Part shown: piece after piece, positions 47,458 to 55,706 of the stretch
How positions within the stretch are numbered: the stretch's first letter is position 1
How the letters are laid out: each line of letters starts with the position of its first letter
From: Kosakonia quasisacchari
Lineage (GTDB): Bacteria; Pseudomonadota; Gammaproteobacteria; Enterobacterales; Enterobacteriaceae
Length of the DNA stretch: 64,000 nt
Reading direction: 5' to 3'
Assembly (NCBI RefSeq): GCF_004331415.1
Contig: NZ_SJOP01000011.1
Location: forward strand, 142,865-206,864
The notes under the pieces: model-generated
The model's input: only the letters and a program-made list of their open reading frames with translations
The model's database searches: none
Told to the model about the DNA's origin: nothing
Made by a program: the position numbers and the translations under genes

Positions 47458-48300
47458 ATGATAAACCCCGCTTTACACATTGATGCGCGCGCAACAGAAA
47501 CCCTGCTCAACGCGCTGTTGGATCTGGTTTGTTCCGAACAGACTTTTCCCTGCTGTTGCCTGCGCGCCATGCAAAGCTGGCAGGTTAACAAGTTTCAGGT
47601 CGAAGGCGCGACGTTCTCATTTCCCCTGCGAGGCACGTTTCGTTACCGCGAGCAGAATCAGTGGCTCTGCGTATCGCCCGGCGAAATGCTGGTATTTCCC
47701 AACGCCCGTAGCATCGATATTGAGTGTACGCCCGATCCCAGCAGTGGTGAGTTTCTCGCACTGACGGTGTTACTGGCAGAGGAGCAACTGGAGGCCGCTC
47801 GGCTGATACTGCGCGTCTTACCTCCGGCAACCCCGGGGAATATCGCCGCTGAACCGCTGGCAAAATTTATCGCCCCGATGACCCGCTGGGTCGCCGCACT
47901 GCGGGCTGGAAACCGAACACTCTCAATACATACGATGCTCGAAATTGTGCTCAGCTTGTTTGAGATGGGACATCACGGATTGCTGCGTCTTCAGCCGCCG
48001 GACATAGCGATGACGATACGCAAAATGGTAAGCAGTGACCCGGCACATCACTGGTGTACCGATGAGATTGAAGAGCGGCTCAATATTAGCGGCGCCACGC
48101 TTCGTCGCCGTCTTGCGGCGGAAAATACCACGCTAAGCGCGGTGATTACCGATGCGAGGATTGCCGATGCACTTCAGTTACTGATGACAACCCGGATACC
48201 GATAAAATCCGTTGCCGCGCGTGTTGGCTATGCATCGGTCGCCAGTTTCAGCCGTCAGTTCAGCAAACGCTATGGCGCTGAGCCTTCGGTTTTTCGCTAA
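47458..48300 (+). CDS. AraC-family transcriptional regulator
   Basis: A 280-residue AraC/XylS regulator. The N-terminal cupin-like sensor part contains GTFRYREQNQWLCVSPGEMLVFP, and the C-terminal double helix-turn-helix (about 180-280) reads CTDEIEERLNISGATLRRRLAAEN and IPIKSVAARVGYASVASFSRQFSKRYG, a standard AraC end. The ATG at 47458, six bases after AAGG, is preferred; starts at 47407 and 47440 have no good ribosome site, and the open frame reaches 47233. The effector is unknown. The neighbouring MBL-fold gene is a plausible target. Confidence 0.87.
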   Translation: MINPALHIDARATETLLNALLDLVCSEQTFPCCCLRAMQSWQVNKFQVEGATFSFPLRGTFRYREQNQWLCVSPGEMLVFPNARSIDIECTPDPSSGEFLALTVLLAEEQLEAARLILRVLPPATPGNIAAEPLAKFIAPMTRWVAALRAGNRTLSIHTMLEIVLSLFEMGHHGLLRLQPPDIAMTIRKMVSSDPAHHWCTDEIEERLNISGATLRRRLAAENTTLSAVITDARIADALQLLMTTRIPIKSVAARVGYASVASFSRQFSKRYGAEPSVFR

Positions 48301-48422
48301 AGACAACAAACCCAATGGCATATTTCGCCCTAATCGCCTGTGCCTCGATCCTTTTTCAATGTTCGGGGCACAGGATTTCGGAGCGACTGGCGAGATTCAC
48401 TTTCCTGCCGAAACGCCGTGTT

Positions 48423-49721
48423 TCATAAGCCGCAATCAGCAACGCGTACCGCTTCAATCAGCTTTGCGAAACTGTTTAAGGAACACATTCCTTGTGCATT
48501 CGTCTCACTGCACGCCTTGAGCACAAGATCCACTCGACCCGGCGGGTTATCCAGCGAGAAAGACCGCATCTCTCTCATCTCCTGCAGGGTCTGATAAACG
48601 AACGAAACCTTAACCCAGTCCGTATTGTCGCTTACCCGCTTCCAGCGTTCGAAAACCAACTCTCCCCCCGGCGGGGTATTATCGGGTTGTGATGGCAGCG
48701 ACCAGTTAAGATCTAGCGCGCCGCTGAGATTGGCAAGATTGGTATCATGTCCGGCAATAAACAGTAAAGAAACAGGAAGTGTGATGCCGTAGTGATTCTG
48801 ATCAGACCCGTTGGTGATCAATGCCGTGCGTATTAAATCAAGTAAGGGTGTCGCCCTGCTCCGCGCCACTTCAGGTGTTCTTTGTAAAAGATCAAACTGG
48901 GCATTATGCAGGCTTAATAACGATTGCCATTCTTTGTCGCCTGCGATCCTTCCCCATGCCACGTCCGTCATCCCTTGCGCTTGCTGGAGGAGGAAGATTT
49001 CTGTGAGCGTGGAAGACAGCCCCCACGCGCCAGGCAAGGAGACGTTATCAGGCTTGATGTTAAGTTTGGTGGGAATATCGTTGGTGAGTGAACACACATG
49101 GTTTTCCCCGGCCGATTTGCATTTCGCTGAGTCAGGAAAATTTAAAACGCGCTCCAGAGCCTGAAAAGCAGGCTGATATCTCTGCGTGTATTGCTCAATA
49201 TTTCCTCCCGCCTTCGTTAAAATCGCCTCTTTCACCGCAGAAGTGTTAAACGTACATTTACCCGTTTTTATCGGGTTAAAAAGTGGGTCCGACGTCGATT
49301 TTTCGTGCTGATAATGCACAGGAAGATGACATTCAGGTGCCAGCCCCGCGAGGAATGCCTCACCTGTTTTGCGGGTTCTTTGATTGGTATCGGCAATCAC
49401 CGCCACTCGCCCCGTATCCGGGCACGTTTTATTTTCCAGCAACCCCGTCTCTATCAGTCGCAGACGTTGGTAATGCCCCAATGCCGCAATAAACTGTCCT
49501 CCGCGCGGCGTGAGCCATCCCAGCGGCACATCCCACTGGGGCCACTGAAAAGGTGTCACTTCACGCATTTGTGGCGTGAACTTGGTTGGCGCGCGGACTC
49601 CGTGACGGCTAACAATCACGACGCGCTCCAGTTTCATTCCGGTGTCTTCTTTTGCATGCAATTGAAAAGAAAAAAAGAAAAGAATTAACAGTCCTAAGCG
49701 AACAATCATTGCTCTTATCAC
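48423..49721 (-). CDS. appA: AppA-type periplasmic phytase / acid phosphatase
   Basis: A 432-residue histidine acid phosphatase matching E. coli AppA, which hydrolyses phytate and other phosphomonoesters in the periplasm. A signal peptide (LGLLILFFFSFQLHA) precedes the mature part. The nucleophile motif RHGVRAPT has catalytic His40, and the proton donor motif HDTN is at 325-328. Eight cysteines typical of the disulfide-bonded family are visible. The start is a GTG at 49719-49721, five bases after AGGGAGG; the next in-frame ATG is too far from that site. In E. coli appA lies in the appCBA operon, so its position here alone, between an AraC gene and an integrase remnant, indicates a separate acquisition. 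Confidence 0.93.
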   Translation of the reverse strand: MIRAMIVRLGLLILFFFSFQLHAKEDTGMKLERVVIVSRHGVRAPTKFTPQMREVTPFQWPQWDVPLGWLTPRGGQFIAALGHYQRLRLIETGLLENKTCPDTGRVAVIADTNQRTRKTGEAFLAGLAPECHLPVHYQHEKSTSDPLFNPIKTGKCTFNTSAVKEAILTKAGGNIEQYTQRYQPAFQALERVLNFPDSAKCKSAGENHVCSLTNDIPTKLNIKPDNVSLPGAWGLSSTLTEIFLLQQAQGMTDVAWGRIAGDKEWQSLLSLHNAQFDLLQRTPEVARSRATPLLDLIRTALITNGSDQNHYGITLPVSLLFIAGHDTNLANLSGALDLNWSLPSQPDNTPPGGELVFERWKRVSDNTDWVKVSFVYQTLQEMREMRSFSLDNPPGRVDLVLKACSETNAQGMCSLNSFAKLIEAVRVADCGL

Positions 49722-49861
49722 TTTTACCTCCCTTTGATGATCAGATAACAGCTTGTTTCTTCACAAACTAATTACACATCCTGGCGAAAATGATCTTACT
49801 CCTGTATTGATGAATATGTTTTATACCGCACCTGAAAAAAGGTGAACGAAGACCATTTCAT

Positions 49862-50105
49862 TTATTGCCGCGATTGGTGTCAGCCGTAAAACGTGCTGGC
49901 ATTCGCCGCCGGAATCCGTACCATACGCGACAGACTTTTGCCTGCCGGCATTCGCCCGTTTTCATCGCCAGCCAATGTGCATGAAAGGGGCAAAAGGGTT
50001 TACGAAATTTACGGTGCATGGCTTGAGGAAATGAACCAGGATCAGAGAGGCATGCTAATCAACAGTTGCCGTTTTATGATGTGGTTTGCCCCGGCGGTGC
50101 CCTGA
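49862..50105 (+). pseudogene. Degenerate tyrosine-recombinase (phage integrase) C-terminus
   Basis: Two frames together recall the end of a prophage integrase. Frame 1 reads KRAGIRRRNPYHTRQTFAC and then HSPVFIASQ before a stop at 49982-49984. The usual family pattern is AGIRYRNPYQTRHTFAS, then SAGVNPFFIASQMGHA. Frame 2, from about 49978, reads VYEIYGAWLEEMNQDQRGML and ends at 50105; it contains the tyrosine segment. A frameshift, a short deletion and loss of the histidine in the TRHTFA box (Gln here) show it is dead. It ends 19 bp before ttcA, the gene in which the Rac prophage is integrated in E. coli. It fills most of the 403-bp gap between appA and ttcA. Confidence 0.65.
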
Positions 50106-50124
50106 TGCTTCCAGAGACAAAATA

Positions 50125-51060
50125 ATGATTGAAAAGCAAGAGATCACAAAGAAAGAACAGTACAACCTCAACAAACTGCAAAAGCGTCTGCGTCGTAACG
50201 TGGGCGAAGCCATTGCTGACTTCAACATGATTGAAGAAGGCGATCGCATTATGGTTTGCCTTTCCGGCGGCAAAGACAGTTACACCATGCTGGAAATTTT
50301 GCGCAACCTGCAACAGAGCGCGCCGGTCAACTTTTCGCTGGTGGCGGTTAACCTCGACCAGAAGCAGCCGGGTTTCCCGGAACATATTCTGCCGCAGTAT
50401 CTGGATACGCTGGGTGTGGAATACAAAATTGTAGAAGAAAACACGTACGGTATCGTTAAAGAGAAGATCCCGGAAGGCAAAACCACTTGTTCGCTCTGCT
50501 CACGCTTACGTCGCGGAATCCTTTACCGCACGGCCACTGAACTGGGTGCGACAAAAATCGCCCTTGGTCACCACCGCGACGACATCCTGCAAACGCTGTT
50601 TTTGAACATGTTCTACGGCGGGAAAATGAAAGGAATGCCGCCAAAACTGATGAGCGACGACGGGAAGCACATCGTGATTCGTCCGCTGGCTTACTGTCGC
50701 GAAAAAGATATTGAGCGTTTTTCAGAAGCCAAAGGGTTCCCTATCATTCCGTGCAATCTGTGCGGCTCCCAGCCGAACCTGCAACGCCAGGTTATTGCCG
50801 ATATGCTGCGTGACTGGGACAAACGCTATCCTGGGCGCATCGAAACCATGTTCACCGCGATGCAAAACGTCGTGCCTTCGCACCTGAGCGATATTAATTT
50901 ATTCGACTTTAAAGGCATCACCCACGGTTCTGAAGTTGTGAACGGCGGTGATCTGGCTTTTGATCGGGAAGAGATCCCGCTACAACCTGCGAGCTGGCAG
51001 CCGGAAGACGATGATTCGCAACTGGATGAGCTGCGCCTCAACGTAATTGAAGTGAAATAA
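50125..51060 (+). CDS. ttcA: tRNA 2-thiocytidine(32) synthetase TtcA
   Basis: A 311-residue PP-loop ATPase matching E. coli TtcA over its whole length. It adds sulfur to cytidine 32 of some tRNAs, using a [4Fe-4S] cluster. The PP-loop is SGGKDS (47-52), CSLC holds Cys122 and Cys125, and PCNLCG further on supplies another cysteine. The ATG at 50125 gives the family length; an upstream open frame from 50086 is within the integrase remnant and not used. The gene converges on dbpA, with a terminator between them. Confidence 0.96.
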   Translation: MIEKQEITKKEQYNLNKLQKRLRRNVGEAIADFNMIEEGDRIMVCLSGGKDSYTMLEILRNLQQSAPVNFSLVAVNLDQKQPGFPEHILPQYLDTLGVEYKIVEENTYGIVKEKIPEGKTTCSLCSRLRRGILYRTATELGATKIALGHHRDDILQTLFLNMFYGGKMKGMPPKLMSDDGKHIVIRPLAYCREKDIERFSEAKGFPIIPCNLCGSQPNLQRQVIADMLRDWDKRYPGRIETMFTAMQNVVPSHLSDINLFDFKGITHGSEVVNGGDLAFDREEIPLQPASWQPEDDDSQLDELRLNVIEVK

Positions 51061-51066
51061 GGTTGT

Positions 51067-51095
51067 GCCTCTCTGGTGTGCCAGAGAGGCTTTTT
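51067..51095 (+). terminator. Terminator of ttcA
   Basis: The perfect 10-bp stem GCCTCTCTGG/CCAGAGAGGC with a TGTG loop is followed by TTTTT, six bases after the stop codon of ttcA. Confidence 0.95.
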
Positions 51096-51098
51096 GCC

Positions 51099-52472
51099 TT
51101 ATTTCAGCAACCGTACGCGGCAGGTCTTGCCCTTGATTTTCCCGTTCTGCAATTGCTTCAACGCCTGACGCGCCACGCTTTGACGCACAGCCACGTAAAC
51201 GTGCGCCGGGTGGAGAGTAATTTTGCCGATATCCGCGCCATCCAGCCCCATTTCGCCCGTTAACGCCCCGAGCACATCCCCGGCACGCATTTTGGCCTTC
51301 TTGCCGCCATCAATGCACAACGTTGCCATTTCAGCTTCCAGCGGAACGACCTTGACGTTAGCGGGTGGATTCAGCCAGTTCAGCTTCAGTTGCAGCATTT
51401 CGGCCAAAATATTAGCGCGCTGCGCCTCTTCCGGCGCACAGAAACTGATGGCCAGACCGCTGTTACCCGCTCGCGCGGTGCGACCGATACGGTGTACGTG
51501 AACTTCCGGATCCCACGCCAGCTCGTAGTTCACCACCAGCTCCAGTGATTTGATATCCAGCCCACGCGCAGCAACATCTGTGGCAACCAGCACACGGGCG
51601 CTACCGTTGGCGAAACGCACCAGCGTCTGATCGCGATCGCGCTGCTCAAGATCGCCATGCAGCGCCAGTGCATCCTGCCCGGCAGCGTTCAGTGCATCGC
51701 ACACTTCCTGGCAATCCTTTTTGGTGTTGCAGAATACAACACAGGATGCCGGGCGATGTTCGCTCAGCAGCTTTTGCAGCAAACTGGCTTTACCGCTGCG
51801 GGAAACTTCGAAAAATTGCTGTTCTACTGCGGGCAGCGCATCAACGGTATCGATTTCAATGGTTTCTGGATTGCGCTGCACACGACCGCTAATGGCGGCA
51901 ATGGCTTCCGGCCAGGTCGCAGAAAACAGCAACGTCTGGCGTGAAGCCGGGGCAAACGCGATGACATCATCTATCGCATCGCTGAAGCCCATATCCAGCA
52001 TACGATCCGCTTCATCCATCACCAGCGTTTGCAAGTTATCGAGAGAAACGGTGCTTTTTTGCAGGTGATCCAGCAGACGGCCTGGCGTGGCAACAATAAT
52101 ATGCGGCGCGTGCTGTAACGAGTCTCGCTGCGCACCGAAAGGCTGCCCACCGCACAGAGTCAATATTTTGATGTTCGGCATATAACGAGCCAGGCGACGC
52201 AGCTCGTTAGCGACCTGATCTGCCAGCTCGCGGGTTGGGCATAAAATGAGTGACTGCGTTTGAAAACGGCTGGCATCAATGTGCTGCAACAGCCCTAAGC
52301 CAAATGCCGCTGTTTTACCGCTACCGGTTTTCGCCTGTACCCGGACATCCTTACCAGCAAGAATAGCGGGCAGCGCCGCCGCCTGGACGGGCGTCATGGT
52401 GAGATAGCCCAGTTCGTTGAGGTTTTCGATCTGGGCTGCGGGCAAAGTATTCAGGGTTGAAAAAGCGGTCAC
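51099..52472 (-). CDS. dbpA: ATP-dependent RNA helicase DbpA
   Basis: A 457-residue DEAD-box helicase of E. coli DbpA length. Motif I is AKTGSGKTAAFGLG, motif II VMDEADRMLD, motif III FSATWP and motif VI HRIGRTARAG. The C-terminal 75 residues form the DbpA RNA-binding domain, which recognises hairpin 92 of 23S rRNA (family knowledge), ending VARQALKQLQNGKIKGKTCRVRLL. It acts in assembly of the large ribosomal subunit. It is convergent with ttcA and followed upstream by a proline-rich small gene and fnrS on the same strand. Confidence 0.96.
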   Translation of the reverse strand: MTAFSTLNTLPAAQIENLNELGYLTMTPVQAAALPAILAGKDVRVQAKTGSGKTAAFGLGLLQHIDASRFQTQSLILCPTRELADQVANELRRLARYMPNIKILTLCGGQPFGAQRDSLQHAPHIIVATPGRLLDHLQKSTVSLDNLQTLVMDEADRMLDMGFSDAIDDVIAFAPASRQTLLFSATWPEAIAAISGRVQRNPETIEIDTVDALPAVEQQFFEVSRSGKASLLQKLLSEHRPASCVVFCNTKKDCQEVCDALNAAGQDALALHGDLEQRDRDQTLVRFANGSARVLVATDVAARGLDIKSLELVVNYELAWDPEVHVHRIGRTARAGNSGLAISFCAPEEAQRANILAEMLQLKLNWLNPPANVKVVPLEAEMATLCIDGGKKAKMRAGDVLGALTGEMGLDGADIGKITLHPAHVYVAVRQSVARQALKQLQNGKIKGKTCRVRLLK

Positions 52473-52502
52473 AATGTTTTCTCGCGATAAAAAGGCTTAC
52501 GT

Positions 52503-52676
52503 TTAGCAGGCGCGTATCCTCTCAGATCTGCCTTTATAACGCGACATTTTAATCGGTTCTTCATCCGGTGGCGGGTCCGGCATCGGTTGTGGACGTGGAA
52601 TCGGATCGGGAATAGGAACCGGATCCGTTGGCACCGGATCGCTCAACTGTGGGGAAGAAAAATAGAGTGCGTTCAT
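52503..52676 (-). CDS. Proline-rich miniprotein downstream of fnrS
   Basis: A 57-residue open frame with GGAGG five bases before the ATG at 52674-52676. The product starts MNALYFSSPQLSDP and its middle is an alternating proline stretch (PVPTDPVPIPDPIPRPQPMP, then DPPPDEEP), with a basic C-terminus (SRYKGRSERIRAC). A preceding in-frame ATG is too close to the ribosome site. It begins 56 bp after the 3' end of fnrS, on the same strand, and 30 bp before the dbpA start. I recognise no family, but the strong ribosome site and position argue it is translated. Confidence 0.65.
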   Translation of the reverse strand: MNALYFSSPQLSDPVPTDPVPIPDPIPRPQPMPDPPPDEEPIKMSRYKGRSERIRAC

Positions 52677-52731
52677 CATTGCCTCCTTTTGTGGGCTTCT
52701 CGTTAAGGGTAGACGGCGAGAGTCAGGAGGC

Positions 52732-52851
52732 AAAAAAAAGCCGACTATTAAGTCGGCGTCGTACGAATCAATTGTGCTATGCAGTAATTCAAAAAAGGAA
52801 GTAAGACAATATGGAGCGCAACGCCCATCGCTTGACGTTGCATTCACCTGC
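52732..52851 (-). ncRNA. fnrS: FnrS small RNA
   Basis: On the minus strand the sequence begins GCAGGTGAATGCAACGTCAA and ends in the terminator stem GCCGACTTAATAGTCGGC followed by eight T residues. It matches the E. coli FnrS RNA that I know over nearly the whole 120 bases, including the central TTGTCTTACTTCC. FnrS is an Hfq-dependent RNA made anaerobically under FNR and ArcA control; it represses aerobic-metabolism mRNAs such as sodB and sodA. As in E. coli it lies between zntB and dbpA. An FNR-like site is centred at about -42 from the 5' end. Confidence 0.95.
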
Positions 52852-52886
52852 GAGATGAATATTGCCCTGAATAGGTAGACCGTTTA

Positions 52887-52900
52887 TTGACCTCGCTCAA
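52887..52900 (-). promoter_or_regulatory. FNR-binding site of fnrS
   Basis: TTGACCTCGCTCAA is a symmetric match to the FNR consensus TTGAT-N4-ATCAA with one mismatch per half. Its centre is about 42.5 bases upstream of the predicted fnrS 5' end, the class II activator position. AATATT at about -12 to -7 serves as the -10 element. Confidence 0.85.
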
Positions 52901-52946
52901 TTTATATGGCGTTTTTATGTTCAATTTTTGTTAAAAAAGTGAAATT

Positions 52947-53930
52947 TTACAGCCAGTTACTACGATGCAACCACCAGGTAACACCGCCGATCAGCACCAC
53001 CAACATGATGCAAAACAGCGCAAAGCCAAAATGCCAACCGCCGCCGGGAATACCGCCAAGATTGACGCCAAACAGCCCGGTTAAAAAAGTACTCGGCAGA
53101 AAGACCATTGCCATCAGAGACATGGTGTAAGTTCGCCGCGCCAGCGACTCCTGCATCACTTGGGTGATTTCATCGGTCATCACACCGGTACGAGCGATAC
53201 AGGCATCAATCTCATCGAGACCGCGACCAAGGCGATCGGCAATATCCTGCATGCGCCGACGCTGATCATCACTCATCCACGGTAAACGTTCGCTGGCCAG
53301 ACGGGCAAACACATCCCGCTGCGGGGCCATATAGCGGCGCATCACAATTAATTGTTTACGCAGCAGCGCCAGGATACCGCGCGGCGGAATTTGTTGATCG
53401 AGCAGATTATCTTCAAGGTCAATAATCCGGTCATGCAGCGACTCAATAAACTCGCTGGCGTGATCGGTCAGCGCATCGCACACATCCACCAGCCAGCCAC
53501 CACAATCCGCTGGACCGGCGCCCTCTTCCAGATCGCTGACCACATCGTCCAGTGCCAGTACTTTGCGCTGGCGTGTCGACACAATCATGCGCTCGTCCAT
53601 ATAGACGCGCACCGCCACCAGTTGATCCGGCCGCTCGTCCGTGCTGCCATTAATGCAGCGCAACGTAATTAATGTCCCCTCGCCCATGCGGCTTACCCTG
53701 GGGCGCATGCTCTCCCCAGACAGCGCCGTGCGCACACTATTCGGCAACACCGGCGTGGTTTCCAGCCACTGGGCGCTCTCCGGGTTGGTATAATTCAGGT
53801 GCACCCAGCACGGGGTGCTCGCGCTAATAACATCATTATCTTCCAGCGGTTTAACGCCGCCTTTTCCATCCAACAACCAGGCAAATACCGCATCCGGAAC
53901 GTGCATATCCGTTCCTTTAATTGCTTCCAC
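52947..53930 (-). CDS. zntB: Zinc transporter ZntB (CorA family)
   Basis: A 327-residue CorA-type transporter of E. coli ZntB length. The N-terminal cytoplasmic funnel is followed by two C-terminal helices joined by the pore motif GVNLGG in [22 protein letters not shown]. ZntB mediates zinc transport, more recently described as proton-driven uptake. The start is the GTG at 53928-53930 (VEAIKG aligning with E. coli MEAIKG), preceded by GGAGG at five bases; the frame remains open 20 codons upstream, but that is not used. The gene lies upstream of fnrS. Confidence 0.96.
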   Translation of the reverse strand: MEAIKGTDMHVPDAVFAWLLDGKGGVKPLEDNDVISASTPCWVHLNYTNPESAQWLETTPVLPNSVRTALSGESMRPRVSRMGEGTLITLRCINGSTDERPDQLVAVRVYMDERMIVSTRQRKVLALDDVVSDLEEGAGPADCGGWLVDVCDALTDHASEFIESLHDRIIDLEDNLLDQQIPPRGILALLRKQLIVMRRYMAPQRDVFARLASERLPWMSDDQRRRMQDIADRLGRGLDEIDACIARTGVMTDEITQVMQESLARRTYTMSLMAMVFLPSTFLTGLFGVNLGGIPGGGWHFGFALFCIMLVVLIGGVTWWLHRSNWL

Positions 53931-54029
53931 AGGACCTCCACAATCCGCATGGTGTTTTGGCAAGTCTAGCCATATGGCAACGTTAAGCAATCATCGCGCT
54001 GAATTTATTAACAAATTAACGAACAATGC

Positions 54030-54062
54030 AAAAAAATAAGGCCCGGATTCCCGGGCCTTTAT
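54030..54062 (-). terminator. Terminator of the second chemoreceptor gene
   Basis: On the minus strand AAGGCCCGG and CCGGGCCTT (loop GAAT) form a 9-bp stem followed by ATTTTTTT. It lies 14 bases after the receptor stop codon. Confidence 0.92.
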
Positions 54063-54076
54063 GTGAATGGTCAGAA

Positions 54077-55252
54077 TTAGAATGAGTGCCAGTAATTTTC
54101 CTGCTTGCCCAGCAGTGCAGCGTTGATACGAGGAGGAGATACGTTTGCTGGCAACATCTCACCCTGCACTTTCACCGCCGCCAGTCGGAATTTGCCAATA
54201 CGTTGCAGCAGGCCTTCGACCTGGTGTTGTAAAACATCTGACGAGCCCGCCAGTTCATCCACCACGGTGACGTTACTTTGCGTCACTTTTTCCAGCTCCG
54301 CCAGCGCGATAGTGATCTGTGAAATCCCCTTTTCCTGCTGCAGCGTGGTGACGGCGATTTCATCCATTAACTTACTCACGACACTCGCACCAGAAACAAT
54401 ATCGTGCATGTTCTGCTCGGCTTCGCTGACGACTGTGGCACCCTGATTAACATTATCGGTGGTAACAGCAATCAGCGATTTAATGCTTTTCGCCGCCTCC
54501 GCACTGCGATGTGCGAGACTGCGCACTTCACTCGCCACGACGGAAAAACCTTTGCCATGATCCCCGGCCCGCGCCGCTTCTACTGCTGCATTAAGCGCCA
54601 GAATATTTGTCTGGAAAGCAATGCCATCAATGATAGAGATAATGTCGGTCATCTGATCGGCACAATCGGTAATCGATTGCATATTTTTCGCGACCTTTCC
54701 CATTAAATTCCCCCCTTTTTGCGCGCAGGCTGTGGCATCTTTTGCACGGGTACTTGCGAGGCGGGTATTGTCGGCATTGTTTTTCGTACTGGAAGCCATC
54801 TGCTCCATACTGGATGCGGTTTGCACCAGCGCAGCGGATTGCTCTTCAGTTTTAACGGATAGATCGGCACTGCGCGAGGCCAGTTGCGCCGAAAGCTCCA
54901 ACGCGGTATCAGAAGACGCGCGAATTTCTTTTACCAGGCCAGCGATGCTGGCAGACAAGCTGTTAATACCTGGAATTAACCGACCCGCGCAATTATTACC
55001 AAACTCAGGAATAACGATAGAAAGGTTTCCCGATGTGACTTCTTCTATGCTTTTTTTAACCGTGTTTATTGGCATCACTAAATATTTCGTCATATAAAGC
55101 CAGATAAGCGTCAATGATGTGAGAGAAACAACACTTGTCGTGGCAAATAAAACAGTATTTTTTGAGACAATGATCACCAATATATCCAGAATAATAAAAG
55201 AAACCAGAAGATATAAAACAATAAATGTTCTTACACTAATATGTCTTAGCAT
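54077..55252 (-). CDS. Methyl-accepting chemotaxis protein without a periplasmic domain
   Basis: A chemoreceptor of 391 residues if it starts at the ATG at 55250-55252. Two membrane helices (about 10-29 and 33-53) are separated by only about four residues, so there is essentially no periplasmic ligand domain. A HAMP region follows, then a standard signalling domain with [28 protein letters not shown]. It ends ENYWHSF, whose YWHSF resembles the xWxxF docking pentapeptide of CheR and CheB. Ligand sensing must be indirect, or through the membrane or cytoplasm. Other starts (ATG 55264, GTG 55309) are possible; GGG in the spacer supports 55252. It is divergent from the MHYT protein gene. Confidence 0.85.
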   Translation of the reverse strand: MLRHISVRTFIVLYLLVSFIILDILVIIVSKNTVLFATTSVVSLTSLTLIWLYMTKYLVMPINTVKKSIEEVTSGNLSIVIPEFGNNCAGRLIPGINSLSASIAGLVKEIRASSDTALELSAQLASRSADLSVKTEEQSAALVQTASSMEQMASSTKNNADNTRLASTRAKDATACAQKGGNLMGKVAKNMQSITDCADQMTDIISIIDGIAFQTNILALNAAVEAARAGDHGKGFSVVASEVRSLAHRSAEAAKSIKSLIAVTTDNVNQGATVVSEAEQNMHDIVSGASVVSKLMDEIAVTTLQQEKGISQITIALAELEKVTQSNVTVVDELAGSSDVLQHQVEGLLQRIGKFRLAAVKVQGEMLPANVSPPRINAALLGKQENYWHSF

Positions 55253-55706
55253 GGTGAAACCCATCTGAACATAGGGGACGGTAAGATCTTTATAGCATTC
55301 GGAATACACTTTTACACGGCGGAATTAGCGCCAAATAATGTTTGCTTTTAAATAATTTCAATTTTACTTAAGTCGGAACAAATGAGAATACTGAATGCCA
55401 TTATGCAGTTTCCATTATAAAATCATACTAAGAATAGGGAATAAACCGTTAACATATATCATATAAGCAATGATGCGTTACAGGCCGATGAAAAATAATA
55501 CTTTCGGCTTAAGATAAATTTATTATATGTTAAAACATTCGCTTTATTTAAGTTATTGCCGCGCTAGCCGATGAATAAATGAAGAGTTCTTATTAGTTTA
55601 TTCGCCCTAGCAATAATAAAATCAGCGCAGCCATTAAATTCATTAGGTTAGCTGCTAAAATTAGTGCCAGGATTACTTATCATCTTTTTTTGCCTGTGTG
55701 GATTGC
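55253..55706. other. AT-rich divergent promoter region
   Basis: A 454-bp AT-rich gap between a chemoreceptor gene and a cyclic-di-GMP gene with no supported coding frame. It contains a strong sigma-28-like promoter (55548-55574) toward the cyclic-di-GMP gene. A second GCCGATGA occurs near 55484, but its upstream half does not fit at the right distance. No good sigma-28 element was seen facing the chemoreceptor gene. Confidence 0.5.
55548..55574 (+). promoter_or_regulatory. Putative sigma-28 (FliA) promoter of the MHYT-GGDEF-EAL gene
   Basis: TTAAGTTA (55548-55555), 11 bases, then GCCGATGA (55567-55574) fit the FliA consensus TAAAGTTT-N11-GCCGATAA with 6/8 and 7/8 matches and exact spacing. 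It would give a leader of about 125 bases to the ATG at 55707 and place the gene in the flagellar regulon. Confidence 0.75.

Noticed and set aside
52732..52758. Hairpin first taken as the zntB terminator
   Set aside because: It is the 3' terminator of FnrS, whose complete sequence precedes it; it may also stop zntB transcripts, but it belongs to the small RNA.
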